Below, piece by piece: positions 50,629 through 59,586 of a stretch of DNA of 64,000 bases. Position 1 is the first letter of the stretch. Every line of letters starts with the position of its first letter. A program made the position numbers and the translations under genes. Under the pieces are notes generated by a model. That model had not been told where the DNA came from. It did no database searches and worked only from the letters and a program-made list of their open reading frames with translations. Source of the DNA: Chitinophagaceae bacterium UBA1931 (GTDB lineage: Bacteria > Bacteroidota > Bacteroidia > Chitinophagales > Chitinophagaceae); the NCBI GenBank assembly GCA_002337125.1, contig DDFJ01000004.1, positions 434,001-498,000 of the forward strand. The letters are read 5' to 3'.

Positions 50629-52034
50629 AAAGATCATTGATCCTGTTTATCCAGTTCTGCATCAGCATTTCATTGGTCAATGGCCAGAATTCTTCAACTG
50701 TGCTTACAGAAGAAGAGTTCTTATCAATCGTTCGTTCAAACCACCCGGTTGCAAAGCAAGCCGGATTGTTAGCAGATTTAGCCGCCGCTCAACTTTTAGC
50801 TATTAAGGGCAATTTCGATCCGGTAATTGCTATTAATAAAAATCAAAAAACGTTTGACGGAAAAACATACTACAATTATAACAATACAGAAATGGTTATA
50901 CCAACCTGGTTTGGTATAGAGTTGTATGCGGGCATAGAAAACAATTTCGGCGACTACACCAACAGAGAATACACATTGGGCAATACAAGTTATGCCGGAT
51001 TAAGTGTACCGCTTTTAAAAGATCTTATCCTTGATAAAAGAAGAGCCGCTCTTCAACAAGGCCGTTTATTCAAACAGCAATCTGAATTTGAAAAAAGAAC
51101 AATTATCAACGATCTTATTTATGATGCCTATAAGTCATATTGGAACTGGGCGAAAGATTACCAGGTATTTCGTTCATACGATACAATTCTTACGCTCAAT
51201 GAATCACGTTACTCCCTGATTAAAATTTCTTTTTTAAACGGAGAAAGAGCCGCTGTTGATACAACAGAGGCCTTAGTTCAATTATTAAATTTTCAACAAC
51301 AACGGGAAGAAGCCTGGCTGAAATTCAGAAAATCAACTTTAGAATTATCCGCATTCTTATGGCATCCGAATAATGTACCGGCCTATTTAACTGAACTGGT
51401 TTTACCTGATACAACACGACTGAAGAATGAAATCAATTTTCCTGCTCTTGAAAACGTAGACAACTGGATCAGCCGTATTTCAACAACACATCCTAAACTG
51501 CAACAAATTGATTTTAAATTACAGGCCCTTGAAGTGGAAAGAAAACTGAAACTTCAAAACCTATTACCAAAGCTTGATGTAAAATATAATTTCTTACAAA
51601 AGGGTTACAACTCAGTTAACTTGTCTGCAAATTATTTTTTTGAGAATAATTATAAGTTTGGATTAAGTGCTATTGTTGCCATACCAAACAGACAGGGTAT
51701 TGGCGATTATAAATCATCACGTATAAAAATTAAATCAACAGAATTAGACCGGAATTTTACCCAGCTAAATCTTGAAAATAAAGTACGTTTTCACTTTAAC
51801 GAGGTTCTTAATTTACAAAAGCAGATAAGAATATATGAGAGCCTGAACAAAAACCTGGCACATCTTTATAACACGGAAATGTTGAAATTTTCTTTGGGAG
51901 AAACCACCCTCTTTCTTCTCAATTCACGTGAAACAAAAATGCTGGAATCGCAACAGAAGTTATTGGAATTAAAAGCCAAACTTTACCAGACATATGCTAC
52001 TTTGAATTGGGCTACTGGTTCTTTCCAGGATTAA
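50625..52034 (+). CDS. TolC-family outer-membrane channel of the exporter
   Basis: A 469-aa outer-membrane efflux protein with signal peptide MKRSLILFIQFCISISLVNG. Typical repeat of long helices (LLADLAAAQLLAIKGNFDP; KLLELKAKLYQTYATLNWATG) and strands (TYYNYNNTEMVIPTWFGIELYAGIENNFGDY). Its start overlaps the HlyD stop, so translation is coupled. Together with the preceding two genes it makes one operon. The cargo is not encoded next to it as far as I can see. Confidence 0.92.
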   Translation: MKRSLILFIQFCISISLVNGQNSSTVLTEEEFLSIVRSNHPVAKQAGLLADLAAAQLLAIKGNFDPVIAINKNQKTFDGKTYYNYNNTEMVIPTWFGIELYAGIENNFGDYTNREYTLGNTSYAGLSVPLLKDLILDKRRAALQQGRLFKQQSEFEKRTIINDLIYDAYKSYWNWAKDYQVFRSYDTILTLNESRYSLIKISFLNGERAAVDTTEALVQLLNFQQQREEAWLKFRKSTLELSAFLWHPNNVPAYLTELVLPDTTRLKNEINFPALENVDNWISRISTTHPKLQQIDFKLQALEVERKLKLQNLLPKLDVKYNFLQKGYNSVNLSANYFFENNYKFGLSAIVAIPNRQGIGDYKSSRIKIKSTELDRNFTQLNLENKVRFHFNEVLNLQKQIRIYESLNKNLAHLYNTEMLKFSLGETTLFLLNSRETKMLESQQKLLELKAKLYQTYATLNWATGSFQD

Positions 52035-52171
52035 AATCACAAAAGTCCTTCCTTTAAAATTAGTTAAACAAGAACCATATAAATCATCATAAATTAAGCC
52101 GTGTTGAGAAAACCGATCACATTTGTCCTTTAAAATGAATCAAACAACTTCCTCTCAACTTAAAATGAACA

Positions 52172-52546
52172 TTACCATTTACCATTCATAATCTCAGTAC
52201 GTTTTTGTTTGTATTCTTCATGTGAAATAAGTCGTTCTTTATACAAACTTTCCAATCTTCTCAAACGTTTATCGAAGGATATAGTTTCTTCATCCTCTTT
52301 GTCTTCGTCGGAGATAATAATTTCCTCTGAAATACTTTTACCAGGATTTCTATAGTTGTAGATGAAAATCACCTCGAGCAAAATCATAACTAAAATCCAG
52401 AAAGAAAGAAACAAAATACCAACCATCGATTCTTCATCAATCATTAAAAAAAGGAACACCACTCCAAAAATCAACATCAACCCTACTGCAATCATTCCTG
52501 CAATTAATGAAGGCTTTGAAGGCTTCATGTAAATCTTCTTATTCAT
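52172..52546 (-). CDS. SHOCT-domain membrane protein
   Basis: A 124-aa protein: two spans (LIAGMIAVGLMLIFGVVFLFLM; GILFLSFWILVMILLEVIFIY), an acidic linker (ISDEDKEDEETIS) and a C-terminal SHOCT helix pair (RLRRLESLYKERLISHEEYKQKRTEIM). SHOCT motifs are short oligomerisation or interaction modules; the function is otherwise unknown. Coupled to the lipoprotein gene with a 1-bp gap. Confidence 0.82.
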   Translation of the reverse strand: MNKKIYMKPSKPSLIAGMIAVGLMLIFGVVFLFLMIDEESMVGILFLSFWILVMILLEVIFIYNYRNPGKSISEEIIISDEDKEDEETISFDKRLRRLESLYKERLISHEEYKQKRTEIMNGKW

Positions 52547-52547
52547 C

Positions 52548-52898
52548 TTATTTCAGATTTGCCGTTAATGGATTCGCAATAAATGAGTTTTGAATTCGAA
52601 ATGGCACATTGGGTTTAATTCCTGTTTCCTGGAAAGTCCATGTTAGCCGGAGACCGAAAGCTAAAGCCTTACACTCATCTTTCTTTTTTCGAACAACAAG
52701 TAAGTTGTTATCCTTCATCTGAAAAGAGAAATCCTTTTTAGTTGTACAACCCTTTGACACAACAACCAAAGTAATTGTGTTATTGTCATAATTAAGCTCC
52801 ATACCCAGGAGTTGCTCTGTAGTTGATTCAGGAACCTTTATTGTACTGCTGCAAAAGAAAAGAAACAAAAGAGACAGGAATGGAAAGAATTGTTTCAT
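52548..52898 (-). CDS. Small secreted protein or lipoprotein, unknown
   Basis: A 116-aa protein: leader MKQFFPFLSLLFLFFCSSTI with a possible lipobox (LFFC), then a beta-rich domain with three further Cys (KGCTTKKDFSFQMKD, KDECKALAFGLRLTW). No family recognised. First gene of a two-gene minus-strand unit with the SHOCT protein. Confidence 0.65.
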   Translation of the reverse strand: MKQFFPFLSLLFLFFCSSTIKVPESTTEQLLGMELNYDNNTITLVVVSKGCTTKKDFSFQMKDNNLLVVRKKKDECKALAFGLRLTWTFQETGIKPNVPFRIQNSFIANPLTANLK

Positions 52899-53434
52899 AA
52901 ACTAGTATTGAAATGGTTAATAAACACTATCTAAATCTTTAACTGTTATTTTATGAATGCAACAAGGCCAGAAATAACCCTTCTCATTTTTTTACAACAA
53001 TGAATGCAATTCATCATTATTGTATTTCTTATTCTGCTCATTCATATTTTGCACTGAAAACTCAAATTCATTTTTCCCGCTTCTCACCACTATAAACTTC
53101 TCTTCTTCCCCAGATAACAAACAGGATTACCCCGATTATATTCAGAAATAAAACAATTAAAAACCAGCATAACTAGTTGTATTGTCATTAAATCTTCCAT
53201 TGGCAATTGCAACCAATGCAATACACTAGATAACTAACAACAACAGTAAAGGAAGAAAAAATGAGCCTCCGGAAAAACTCCAGGTTGCCTGTAAAAGAAT
53301 CATAGAGGTAATTTTCTTAAAAGTTAACAAACTGAATAATCAGAATTAAATGACTTACAGTAGCAAGCATATTGACAGAGATCATGAATCCCGGTTGAAT
53401 GGTCATGTAATTTGTTATATTAACTGAACCTTTT
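52899..53434. other. Intergenic region holding a decayed small gene
   Basis: A 536-bp gap. The only gene-like content is the PLDc_N pseudogene (53068-53303, minus). The rest is AT-rich without clear promoters; upstream of 53435 a TAATTTG word is one base short of a -7 box. Confidence 0.6.
53068..53303 (-). pseudogene. PLDc_N-like small membrane protein, one stop and one frameshift
   Basis: Reading from the ATG at 53303: 25 residues including SFSGGSFFLPLLLLLVI, then TAG, then CIALVAIANGRFNDNTT, a -1 shift, then LCWFLIVLFLNIIGVILFVIWGRRE and a TGA at 53068. With the TAG restored to TGG (Trp) and one A restored in ACT-AG-TTA (giving Lys), the reading is a continuous 78-residue two-span protein ending in the IGRR-type motif typical of phospholipase D N-terminal (PLDc_N) small proteins. 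The length (236 = 3n-1) agrees with a single deletion. Two independent lesions make real decay more likely than sequencing error. Confidence 0.75.
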
Positions 53435-53893
53435 ATGAAACAGCTGCTCTCCATCTTTACACTGTGCTTGTTATTTAACGTTACCAAAGCCCAGCAATCG
53501 TCTTTTATCTATCACGTAGAAGGTTGCGCATCGGAAAGAATCAACAAATCAGGTGAAAGTAAATTCCAGGAGCCGGCAACAAACTGGCTCTCTCTTGATA
53601 CCATTTACATTAAAGGAGACTCTCTCGTTTATCACCGTTCAGTTGATCATTTGTGCTGCAGAAAAGTGAAACTAACCTGCGATATAAAAGAAAACAGGAT
53701 TACCATCATTGAGCATTGGCATGGCATGGCCTGTAAATGCAAATGTGAATCAACAGTTGAAGCTGTTATCAGGAAATTAAAACCGGGAAAGTACCAGGTT
53801 TTAGTATTACTTACCGGAACTGATCCGCTCAATGATCAGGCAACAAGCGGAGCTGATACTTTATTTCAAAAAGATTTGATAGTTAAAGAATAG
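53435..53893 (+). CDS. Secreted Cys-rich protein, unknown function
   Basis: A 152-aa protein: signal peptide MKQLLSIFTLCLLFNVTKAQ, then a compact domain with seven Cys, clustered in DHLCCRKVKLTCDI and HWHGMACKCKCEST, together with several His. The spacing suggests metal binding or disulfides in the periplasm. No named family. 101 bp separate it from the Nramp-related gene on the same strand, so a joint role in metal handling is possible but only suggested by position. Confidence 0.7.
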   Translation: MKQLLSIFTLCLLFNVTKAQQSSFIYHVEGCASERINKSGESKFQEPATNWLSLDTIYIKGDSLVYHRSVDHLCCRKVKLTCDIKENRITIIEHWHGMACKCKCESTVEAVIRKLKPGKYQVLVLLTGTDPLNDQATSGADTLFQKDLIVKE

Positions 53894-53994
53894 AATATTT
53901 ATTCATCATTATTACATTAAAACAAACCATTTCATAAACATTCGCCTTCACAGTTATTGGATCTTTTATTACAATTACCTCTTCAATACAAAAA

Positions 53995-55260
53995 ATGGAA
54001 AGTAAGAAAAGACTCACAAATAAACTGGCTCAATTCTGGAAGCATATTGGTCCGGGACTTGTAACCGGTGCCAGTGATGATGATCCATCTGGTATAGCCA
54101 CCTATTCACAGGCAGGCGCTGAATACGGTCTTTCAACATTATGGACATCTATTATTGCATTTCCATTAATGGCGGTTATACAACAAATGTGTGCCCGGAT
54201 TGGTTTGGTTACTTCACATGGGTTAACCCGAACGCTTAAAAATCATTACCCGAGATATATTTTGTACATCATGCTTCTTTTCAGCTTCCCGGCAATTGTA
54301 ATGAACATCGGAGCAGATATTGCTGGAATGGGTGCAGTAGGAAATTTGTTATTCCCTTCTATCGATGCAAGTTTCTTCAGTGTTTTCTTCACCGTCTTAT
54401 TACTGGGCTTGATTATTTATTTACCCTATCAAAAAATCGCCTCTGTATTAAAATACATCTGCACAGTAATGCTTGTTTACTTCCTGGTGCCATTTTTATA
54501 CAAGCAGGATATTGTTGAAATATTCAAATCGACATTTATTCCTACTTTAAAGTTTGACAAGAATTTTATTGCAATGATTGTTGGCATATTAGGAACCACA
54601 ATCTCTCCTTATCTTTTTTTCTGGCAGGCTTCGGTTGAAGTGGAAGAAATGAAACATAAAAAAAGCCACCTGGTTGTAGACAAAAAATTAGTTCATACGA
54701 TGAACCAGGATGTAGACTTCGGAATGACGGTATCTGCACTGGTTATGTATTTTATTATACTAACAACGGGAACTGTTTTGTTCCAGGGTGGAGTGCATAA
54801 AATAGAAACGGTTGAACAAGCAGCTATGGCTTTAAAACCATTGGCAGGCAACCTTGCTTATTTACTATTTGCGATTGGCATTATTGGAACGGGGTTAATA
54901 GCAATCCCTGTTTTGTCGGGATCACTCTCTTACATATTTACAGAAACATTTGGCTGGGAAGAAGGCCTTGACAAAAAATTTCATGAAGCAAGAGGCTTTT
55001 ATGTCATCATCGCCATTTCATTACTATTGGGTTTAGCGATGAATTACATTGGCATTACCCCTATACAAGCACTGATTTATACAGCTATTCTTTACGGCAT
55101 AACTGCACCGGTACTAATTGCAATCATTCTGCATATTTCAAACAACAAAAAAATTATGGGCGAATTTGTGAACAGTAAAACAGCCAACATCTTTGGCTTT
55201 GCTGCACTTCTGATTATGATGATTGCTGCCGGGTTATTAATCTATCTTCAGTTTATATAA
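53995..55260 (+). CDS. Nramp-related divalent metal transporter, non-canonical motifs
   Basis: A 421-aa, about 11-span protein of the Nramp (LeuT-fold) superfamily. TM1 is GPGLVTGASDDDPSGIATYSQAG, with DPSG (Asp30-Gly33) where MntH/Nramp have DPGN. TM6 reads TTISPYLFFWQASVEVEE instead of the MPH motif. The canonical Asn and Met metal ligands are therefore missing. This marks an Nramp-related subgroup; relatives with altered ligands include magnesium-type carriers, so Mn/Fe specificity should not be assumed. It is monocistronic. Confidence 0.88.
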   Translation: MESKKRLTNKLAQFWKHIGPGLVTGASDDDPSGIATYSQAGAEYGLSTLWTSIIAFPLMAVIQQMCARIGLVTSHGLTRTLKNHYPRYILYIMLLFSFPAIVMNIGADIAGMGAVGNLLFPSIDASFFSVFFTVLLLGLIIYLPYQKIASVLKYICTVMLVYFLVPFLYKQDIVEIFKSTFIPTLKFDKNFIAMIVGILGTTISPYLFFWQASVEVEEMKHKKSHLVVDKKLVHTMNQDVDFGMTVSALVMYFIILTTGTVLFQGGVHKIETVEQAAMALKPLAGNLAYLLFAIGIIGTGLIAIPVLSGSLSYIFTETFGWEEGLDKKFHEARGFYVIIAISLLLGLAMNYIGITPIQALIYTAILYGITAPVLIAIILHISNNKKIMGEFVNSKTANIFGFAALLIMMIAAGLLIYLQFI

Positions 55261-55518
55261 AAGACAAATCGATCATACTAAACTAAACAATGATTTATAA
55301 AATTCAACATATTGGTTTTACATCTACAACCGAAAGAAATGAAGAGAAGCAGAAAGTACAAAACTTGAGATACTCATTTGCGAGTCGATTGATTTAAATC
55401 TATATAACTTTCTGATTTTAAATAATTTACAAACATTTTACCAAAACAATTGTCATTTGCAAAAAGCATGGTACATATGCCCGGCTTTTTTGTTTGTTCA
55501 TTATGTAACAGCCTTGGT

Positions 55519-55526
55519 TATATTTG
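55519..55526 (+). promoter_or_regulatory. Candidate -7 box for the oxidoreductase/glycosyl operon
   Basis: TATATTTG, exact TAnnTTTG, 19 bp before the ATG at 55546, with a TTTG at 55493-55496 (22-bp spacing) as possible -33 element. Confidence 0.65.
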
Positions 55527-55545
55527 CTTTATTAATATTACTTAA

Positions 55546-56517
55546 ATGCTTAAGATAGCTGTTTTTGGCACTGGCCATCTCGGAAAGTTTCATCTCAATA
55601 ACTGGCAGGAAATAGAAGGAATAAAATTGGTAGGCTTTTTTGATCCCAACGATCGTACAGCTAAAGCTGTTGAAGAAAAATATCAGTTGAAGCGTTATGC
55701 TGATCCAGAAGAATTAATGGCGTTATGCGATGCCGCTGATATTGTTGCTCCAACTAATTATCACTTTAATCTTTGCGAACTCGCCGTACGCATGGGCAAA
55801 CATGTTTTTGTTGAAAAGCCGATGTGTAACACCATGGAAGAAGCAAATGAACTGGTTAAGCTGGTAAGAGAAGCAAACGTAAAACTTCAGGTTGGTCATG
55901 TAGAGCGTTTCAATCCTGCGTTCCTTGCCATTAAAGACCTTGAACTAAATCCGATGTTTGTGGAAGTACATCGCCTTTCACAATTTAATCCAAGAGGAAC
56001 TGAAGTGAGTGTTATTCTTGACCTGATGATTCACGACATCGACATTATTCTCAGTCTTGTAAAAAGTGATGTGAAGCAGGTGCATGCTAACGGTGTCGCA
56101 GTGATGACGGATACTCCTGACATTGCCAACGTACGTATTGAATTTAATAACGGATGTGTGGCTAATCTCACCAGCAGCCGCATCAGTATGAAGAAAATGC
56201 GGAAGATCAGGTTGTTTCAACGTGATGCATACATTGGTGTTGATTTTCTTGAAAAGAAAGCAGAGATTATTAAAATGAAAACATCGCATGATAAAGATGC
56301 GTTCACGTTTGATATTGAAACCAACAATGGCAAGAAAACAATTGCAGTTTCAAATCCTGCCGTGAAAGATGTGAATGCAATTAAGATGGAACTGGAACAA
56401 TTCAGGGATGCAATTCTTCATAACAAACCAGTTCCGGTAAGTGAGGTTGACGGATTGAGAGCAATGGATGTAGCCCACCAGATACTCCAGAAAATTCAAC
56501 GTACAACTTTAGCTTAA
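55546..56517 (+). CDS. Gfo/Idh/MocA family oxidoreductase
   Basis: A 323-aa NAD(P)-dependent sugar-type dehydrogenase. Rossmann start MLKIAVFGTGHLGKFH, signature VFVEKPMCNTMEEANEL (EKP), GHVERFNPA and the C-terminal domain motif LMIHDIDIILSLV with the catalytic-region Asp/His. Family members oxidise or reduce sugars and UDP-sugars. Its position 6 bp ahead of a polyprenyl sugar-phosphate transferase suggests a role in making an activated sugar for surface polysaccharide; this is inference. Confidence 0.92.
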   Translation: MLKIAVFGTGHLGKFHLNNWQEIEGIKLVGFFDPNDRTAKAVEEKYQLKRYADPEELMALCDAADIVAPTNYHFNLCELAVRMGKHVFVEKPMCNTMEEANELVKLVREANVKLQVGHVERFNPAFLAIKDLELNPMFVEVHRLSQFNPRGTEVSVILDLMIHDIDIILSLVKSDVKQVHANGVAVMTDTPDIANVRIEFNNGCVANLTSSRISMKKMRKIRLFQRDAYIGVDFLEKKAEIIKMKTSHDKDAFTFDIETNNGKKTIAVSNPAVKDVNAIKMELEQFRDAILHNKPVPVSEVDGLRAMDVAHQILQKIQRTTLA

Positions 56518-56523
56518 TCTTTC

Positions 56524-57939
56524 ATGAATAAGAGCCCACGCATTCACACAGGATGGTATGTCTTAGCGGATTGGCTTTCGGCTGTGTTTGCATGGGGATT
56601 ATTTTATTTTCTGCGCCGTGTTTTACTTGGCGAAGCAGAGGGAATACTTTCCCAAACACCTGATAAGATGTTTTTCCTGGGGATTTTTTTTGTACCCATG
56701 TTCTGGCTCATTCTTTACCATCTTACCGGCACATATAAAAATCTTTACAACAAATCAAGACTCCAGGAATTAACTGCAACTGTTTCCATTTGCCTGGCAG
56801 GCTCCATTGTAATTTTCTTTACATTATTACTGAACGATAAAATAAGTTCATACACTTCTTATTATAAGGAAACGCTGTTACTTTTTGGATTGCAGTTTGG
56901 TTTTACATGGCTTTTCCGTTTATTCATTCTCAGTATTATTAAACATCAGTTTGTTTCGGGAAAAGTTCAGATTAATACACTTGTTATTGGTGGTGGAAAA
57001 AATGCTGTAAAGCTTTATAAAGAAATTGCAAATGCTAAAGAAACGCTTGGATATTATTTCGCAGGATTTCTTTACCCTAACGAAACTAAGTCGAACGGGT
57101 TAAGCAAATACCTGCAACCTTTAGGAACAACCAGCGACATTGTTTCAGTTATCCGTAATCATCAAATAGAACAGATAATTATTGCCACGGAAGAAACTGA
57201 ACGTGCAAATATGGAGCAACTGCTTAGTCTTTTAAGCGAGCAGGATGTCAGCATTAAATTATTGCCCAATACAATCGATATTCTTTCAGGATCAGTAAGG
57301 CCAAGCAATGTGCTTGGAGCCATGCTTATTGATTTCCATACCGGCATGATGAGTGAGTGGCAGCAAAATGTAAAACGGTTAATCGATATTGTCACCTCAC
57401 TGCTTGCTTTAATTATTTTATCACCATTGTTGGTTTTTGTTGCAATAAGAGTAAAGCTTTCTTCACCGGGCCCGATTTTTTATTCACAGGAAAGAATCGG
57501 ACTGAAGGGTAAACCTTTTTCTATTCACAAGTTCCGTTCAATGCTTACAGATGCGGAAAAAGATGGTCCTGCTCTTTCTTCTGAAAACGATCAACGTATA
57601 ACAGCATGGGGAAAAATTATGCGCAAATGGCGGCTTGACGAACTGCCTCAGTTCTGGAATATTCTCAAGGGCGAAATGAGCCTTGTTGGTCCAAGACCTG
57701 AACGACGTTACTACATTGATCAGGTTGTGGCTAAAGCACCTTATTACCGTTTTTTGCTGAAAGTAAAGCCTGGGCTAACTTCATGGGGTATGGTGAAGTT
57801 TGGCTATGCAGAAAATGTGGAAGAAATGATAGAAAGAAGTAAATACGACCTGGTGTATATTGAAAACGTATCGCTTGCACTCGATGCAAAAATTCTTATT
57901 CATTCGATCCGGATCATCTTTCTTGGCAAAGGAAGATAA
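56524..57939 (+). CDS. Polyprenyl sugar-phosphate transferase (WbaP/ExoY-type)
   Basis: A 471-aa membrane initiator of polysaccharide synthesis. Residues about 10-135 contain four spans, then a Rossmann-like central region (VQINTLVIGGGKNAVKLYKEI), one more span (LIDIVTSLLALIILSPLLVFVAI) and the C-terminal bacterial sugar-transferase domain with SPGPIFYSQERIGLKGKPFSIHKFRSM, RKWRLDELPQFWNILKGEMSLVGPRPER and KPGLTSWGMV. It would transfer a sugar-1-phosphate from a UDP-sugar to undecaprenyl phosphate. No other polysaccharide genes follow, so the cluster must be elsewhere. Confidence 0.93.
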   Translation: MNKSPRIHTGWYVLADWLSAVFAWGLFYFLRRVLLGEAEGILSQTPDKMFFLGIFFVPMFWLILYHLTGTYKNLYNKSRLQELTATVSICLAGSIVIFFTLLLNDKISSYTSYYKETLLLFGLQFGFTWLFRLFILSIIKHQFVSGKVQINTLVIGGGKNAVKLYKEIANAKETLGYYFAGFLYPNETKSNGLSKYLQPLGTTSDIVSVIRNHQIEQIIIATEETERANMEQLLSLLSEQDVSIKLLPNTIDILSGSVRPSNVLGAMLIDFHTGMMSEWQQNVKRLIDIVTSLLALIILSPLLVFVAIRVKLSSPGPIFYSQERIGLKGKPFSIHKFRSMLTDAEKDGPALSSENDQRITAWGKIMRKWRLDELPQFWNILKGEMSLVGPRPERRYYIDQVVAKAPYYRFLLKVKPGLTSWGMVKFGYAENVEEMIERSKYDLVYIENVSLALDAKILIHSIRIIFLGKGR

Positions 57940-57972
57940 ACCATTATAAACATCTAACATAAAAACACACAG

Positions 57973-59544
57973 ATGAAAACCTTCGCTACAACACTTGCAA
58001 TTGTTCTGTCATTATCATTATCTGCACAAAAAGCTTATTGGCAACAACAGGTAAACTACAAGATTGATGTTGCACTCGACATCAAGGATAAATCAATCAA
58101 AGCTTCTGAACAATTAGAATATATTAATCATTCGCCCGATACCTTAACTTATATCTGGTTTCATCTCTGGCCTAATGCATACAAGAACGACAAAACAGCC
58201 CTTTATCAACAATATAAAACAGGCGACAAAGAAGGCTTAAATAAATTCAAGAAAGCTGTAAAAGGATATATCGATGGACTTGATTTTAAAGTAAATGATG
58301 TTGCAGCTTCAACAGAAGCTGATCCTGAAAACATCGACATCATCAAACTTGTTCTTCCGCAACCATTATTGCCCGGAGAAAAAATTTCCATCTCCACTCC
58401 TTTCTATGTTAAATTCCCAACTTACTTTTCAAGAAGTGGTTTTATTGGCGATGCATTTGCTGTTTGCCAGTGGTATCCTAAACCAGCTGTATATGATAAT
58501 AAAGGATGGCATCCCATTCCTTATCTCAACATGGGTGAATATTACAGCGAATTTGGTTCGTTTGATGTCAGCATCACCGTTCCTTCAAATTATGTAGTTG
58601 CTGCAACAGGCAGTTTGCAAAATGAAGATGAACTTACGAAAATGAAACAGGCGGGAAGAATCAATAAAACAAAAACAGAGAACTTTATTACGTTTCAGTC
58701 AACTGATAAATCAACTACAAAAACATTACGCTATACTGCTGAAAATGTGCACGACTTTGCATGGTTTACTGATGATGATTTTGTGGTGCAGTATGATACG
58801 CTTGCACTTCCTTCAGGTAAAGTAATTGATGCATTTACTTTTTTCTCCAACCAGGAAGGTACAGAATGGAAGAGCAGTGTGGATTTTGTTAAAGATGCTG
58901 TAAGAAATTATTCAAACTGGATTGGCGAATATGCGTACCCTGTTGTTAATGCAGTTGAAGGACCGGGTAATGTATCGAGTGGTGGTATGGAATACCCGAT
59001 GGTAACACTTATTACAAGTCCGAAAGCAAATACAGAAACGCTGGATGCTGTTATTACACATGAAGTTGGACACAACTGGTTTTACGGAATGCTTGGCAGC
59101 AACGAACGTGAACATCCCTGGATGGATGAAGGCATCAACACTTATTACCAGTTCAGGTATGAAGCAGAGAAATACAAATCCAATTCAATTTTTGGCAGTT
59201 CACTTCCTGCTGAAATAAGGCAAAAAAGTACAGATGATTTCCTGGCGCTCATTTATAATGCGCTGAATGGAATTCCGATGGAAGAACCTATTTCAACTCC
59301 GTCCGTTAATTTTCCAAATAAAGATGAGTACGGCATGGTGATTTATATGAAAACAGCCATCTGGATGTATGTGCTGGAGAAAAGTGTTGGAAGAGCAGAG
59401 CTGGATAAAGCAATGAAAGCCTATTTTAATGCATGGAAATTTCATCACCCCTATCCTGAAGATTTCAAAACTGCACTTGAGCAAAGTGTTGGCTTAAAGC
59501 TGGACAATATATTCACCCTGCTAAATCAGAAGGGTAAATTATAG
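57973..59544 (+). CDS. M1 family zinc metallopeptidase
   Basis: A 523-aa secreted aminopeptidase-like enzyme with signal peptide MKTFATTLAIVLSLSLSAQ. N-terminal beta domain (residues about 22-250), exopeptidase-type motif GGMEYP (337-342, replacing GAMEN) and zinc site HEVGH (363-367) with the third ligand Glu386 in MDEGIN. Catalytic residues are all present. It is the shorter of two tandem paralogues; the next gene begins 42 bp downstream. Confidence 0.93.
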   Translation: MKTFATTLAIVLSLSLSAQKAYWQQQVNYKIDVALDIKDKSIKASEQLEYINHSPDTLTYIWFHLWPNAYKNDKTALYQQYKTGDKEGLNKFKKAVKGYIDGLDFKVNDVAASTEADPENIDIIKLVLPQPLLPGEKISISTPFYVKFPTYFSRSGFIGDAFAVCQWYPKPAVYDNKGWHPIPYLNMGEYYSEFGSFDVSITVPSNYVVAATGSLQNEDELTKMKQAGRINKTKTENFITFQSTDKSTTKTLRYTAENVHDFAWFTDDDFVVQYDTLALPSGKVIDAFTFFSNQEGTEWKSSVDFVKDAVRNYSNWIGEYAYPVVNAVEGPGNVSSGGMEYPMVTLITSPKANTETLDAVITHEVGHNWFYGMLGSNEREHPWMDEGINTYYQFRYEAEKYKSNSIFGSSLPAEIRQKSTDDFLALIYNALNGIPMEEPISTPSVNFPNKDEYGMVIYMKTAIWMYVLEKSVGRAELDKAMKAYFNAWKFHHPYPEDFKTALEQSVGLKLDNIFTLLNQKGKL

Positions 59545-59586
59545 GTGCAACCAAAAGAACATATTATTTTTGATAAAACCCATTGA

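Noticed and set aside
55290..55397. 35-aa ORF downstream of the Nramp-related gene
   Set aside because: No hydrophobic or motif content, no promoter, and composition like the surrounding AT-rich DNA.
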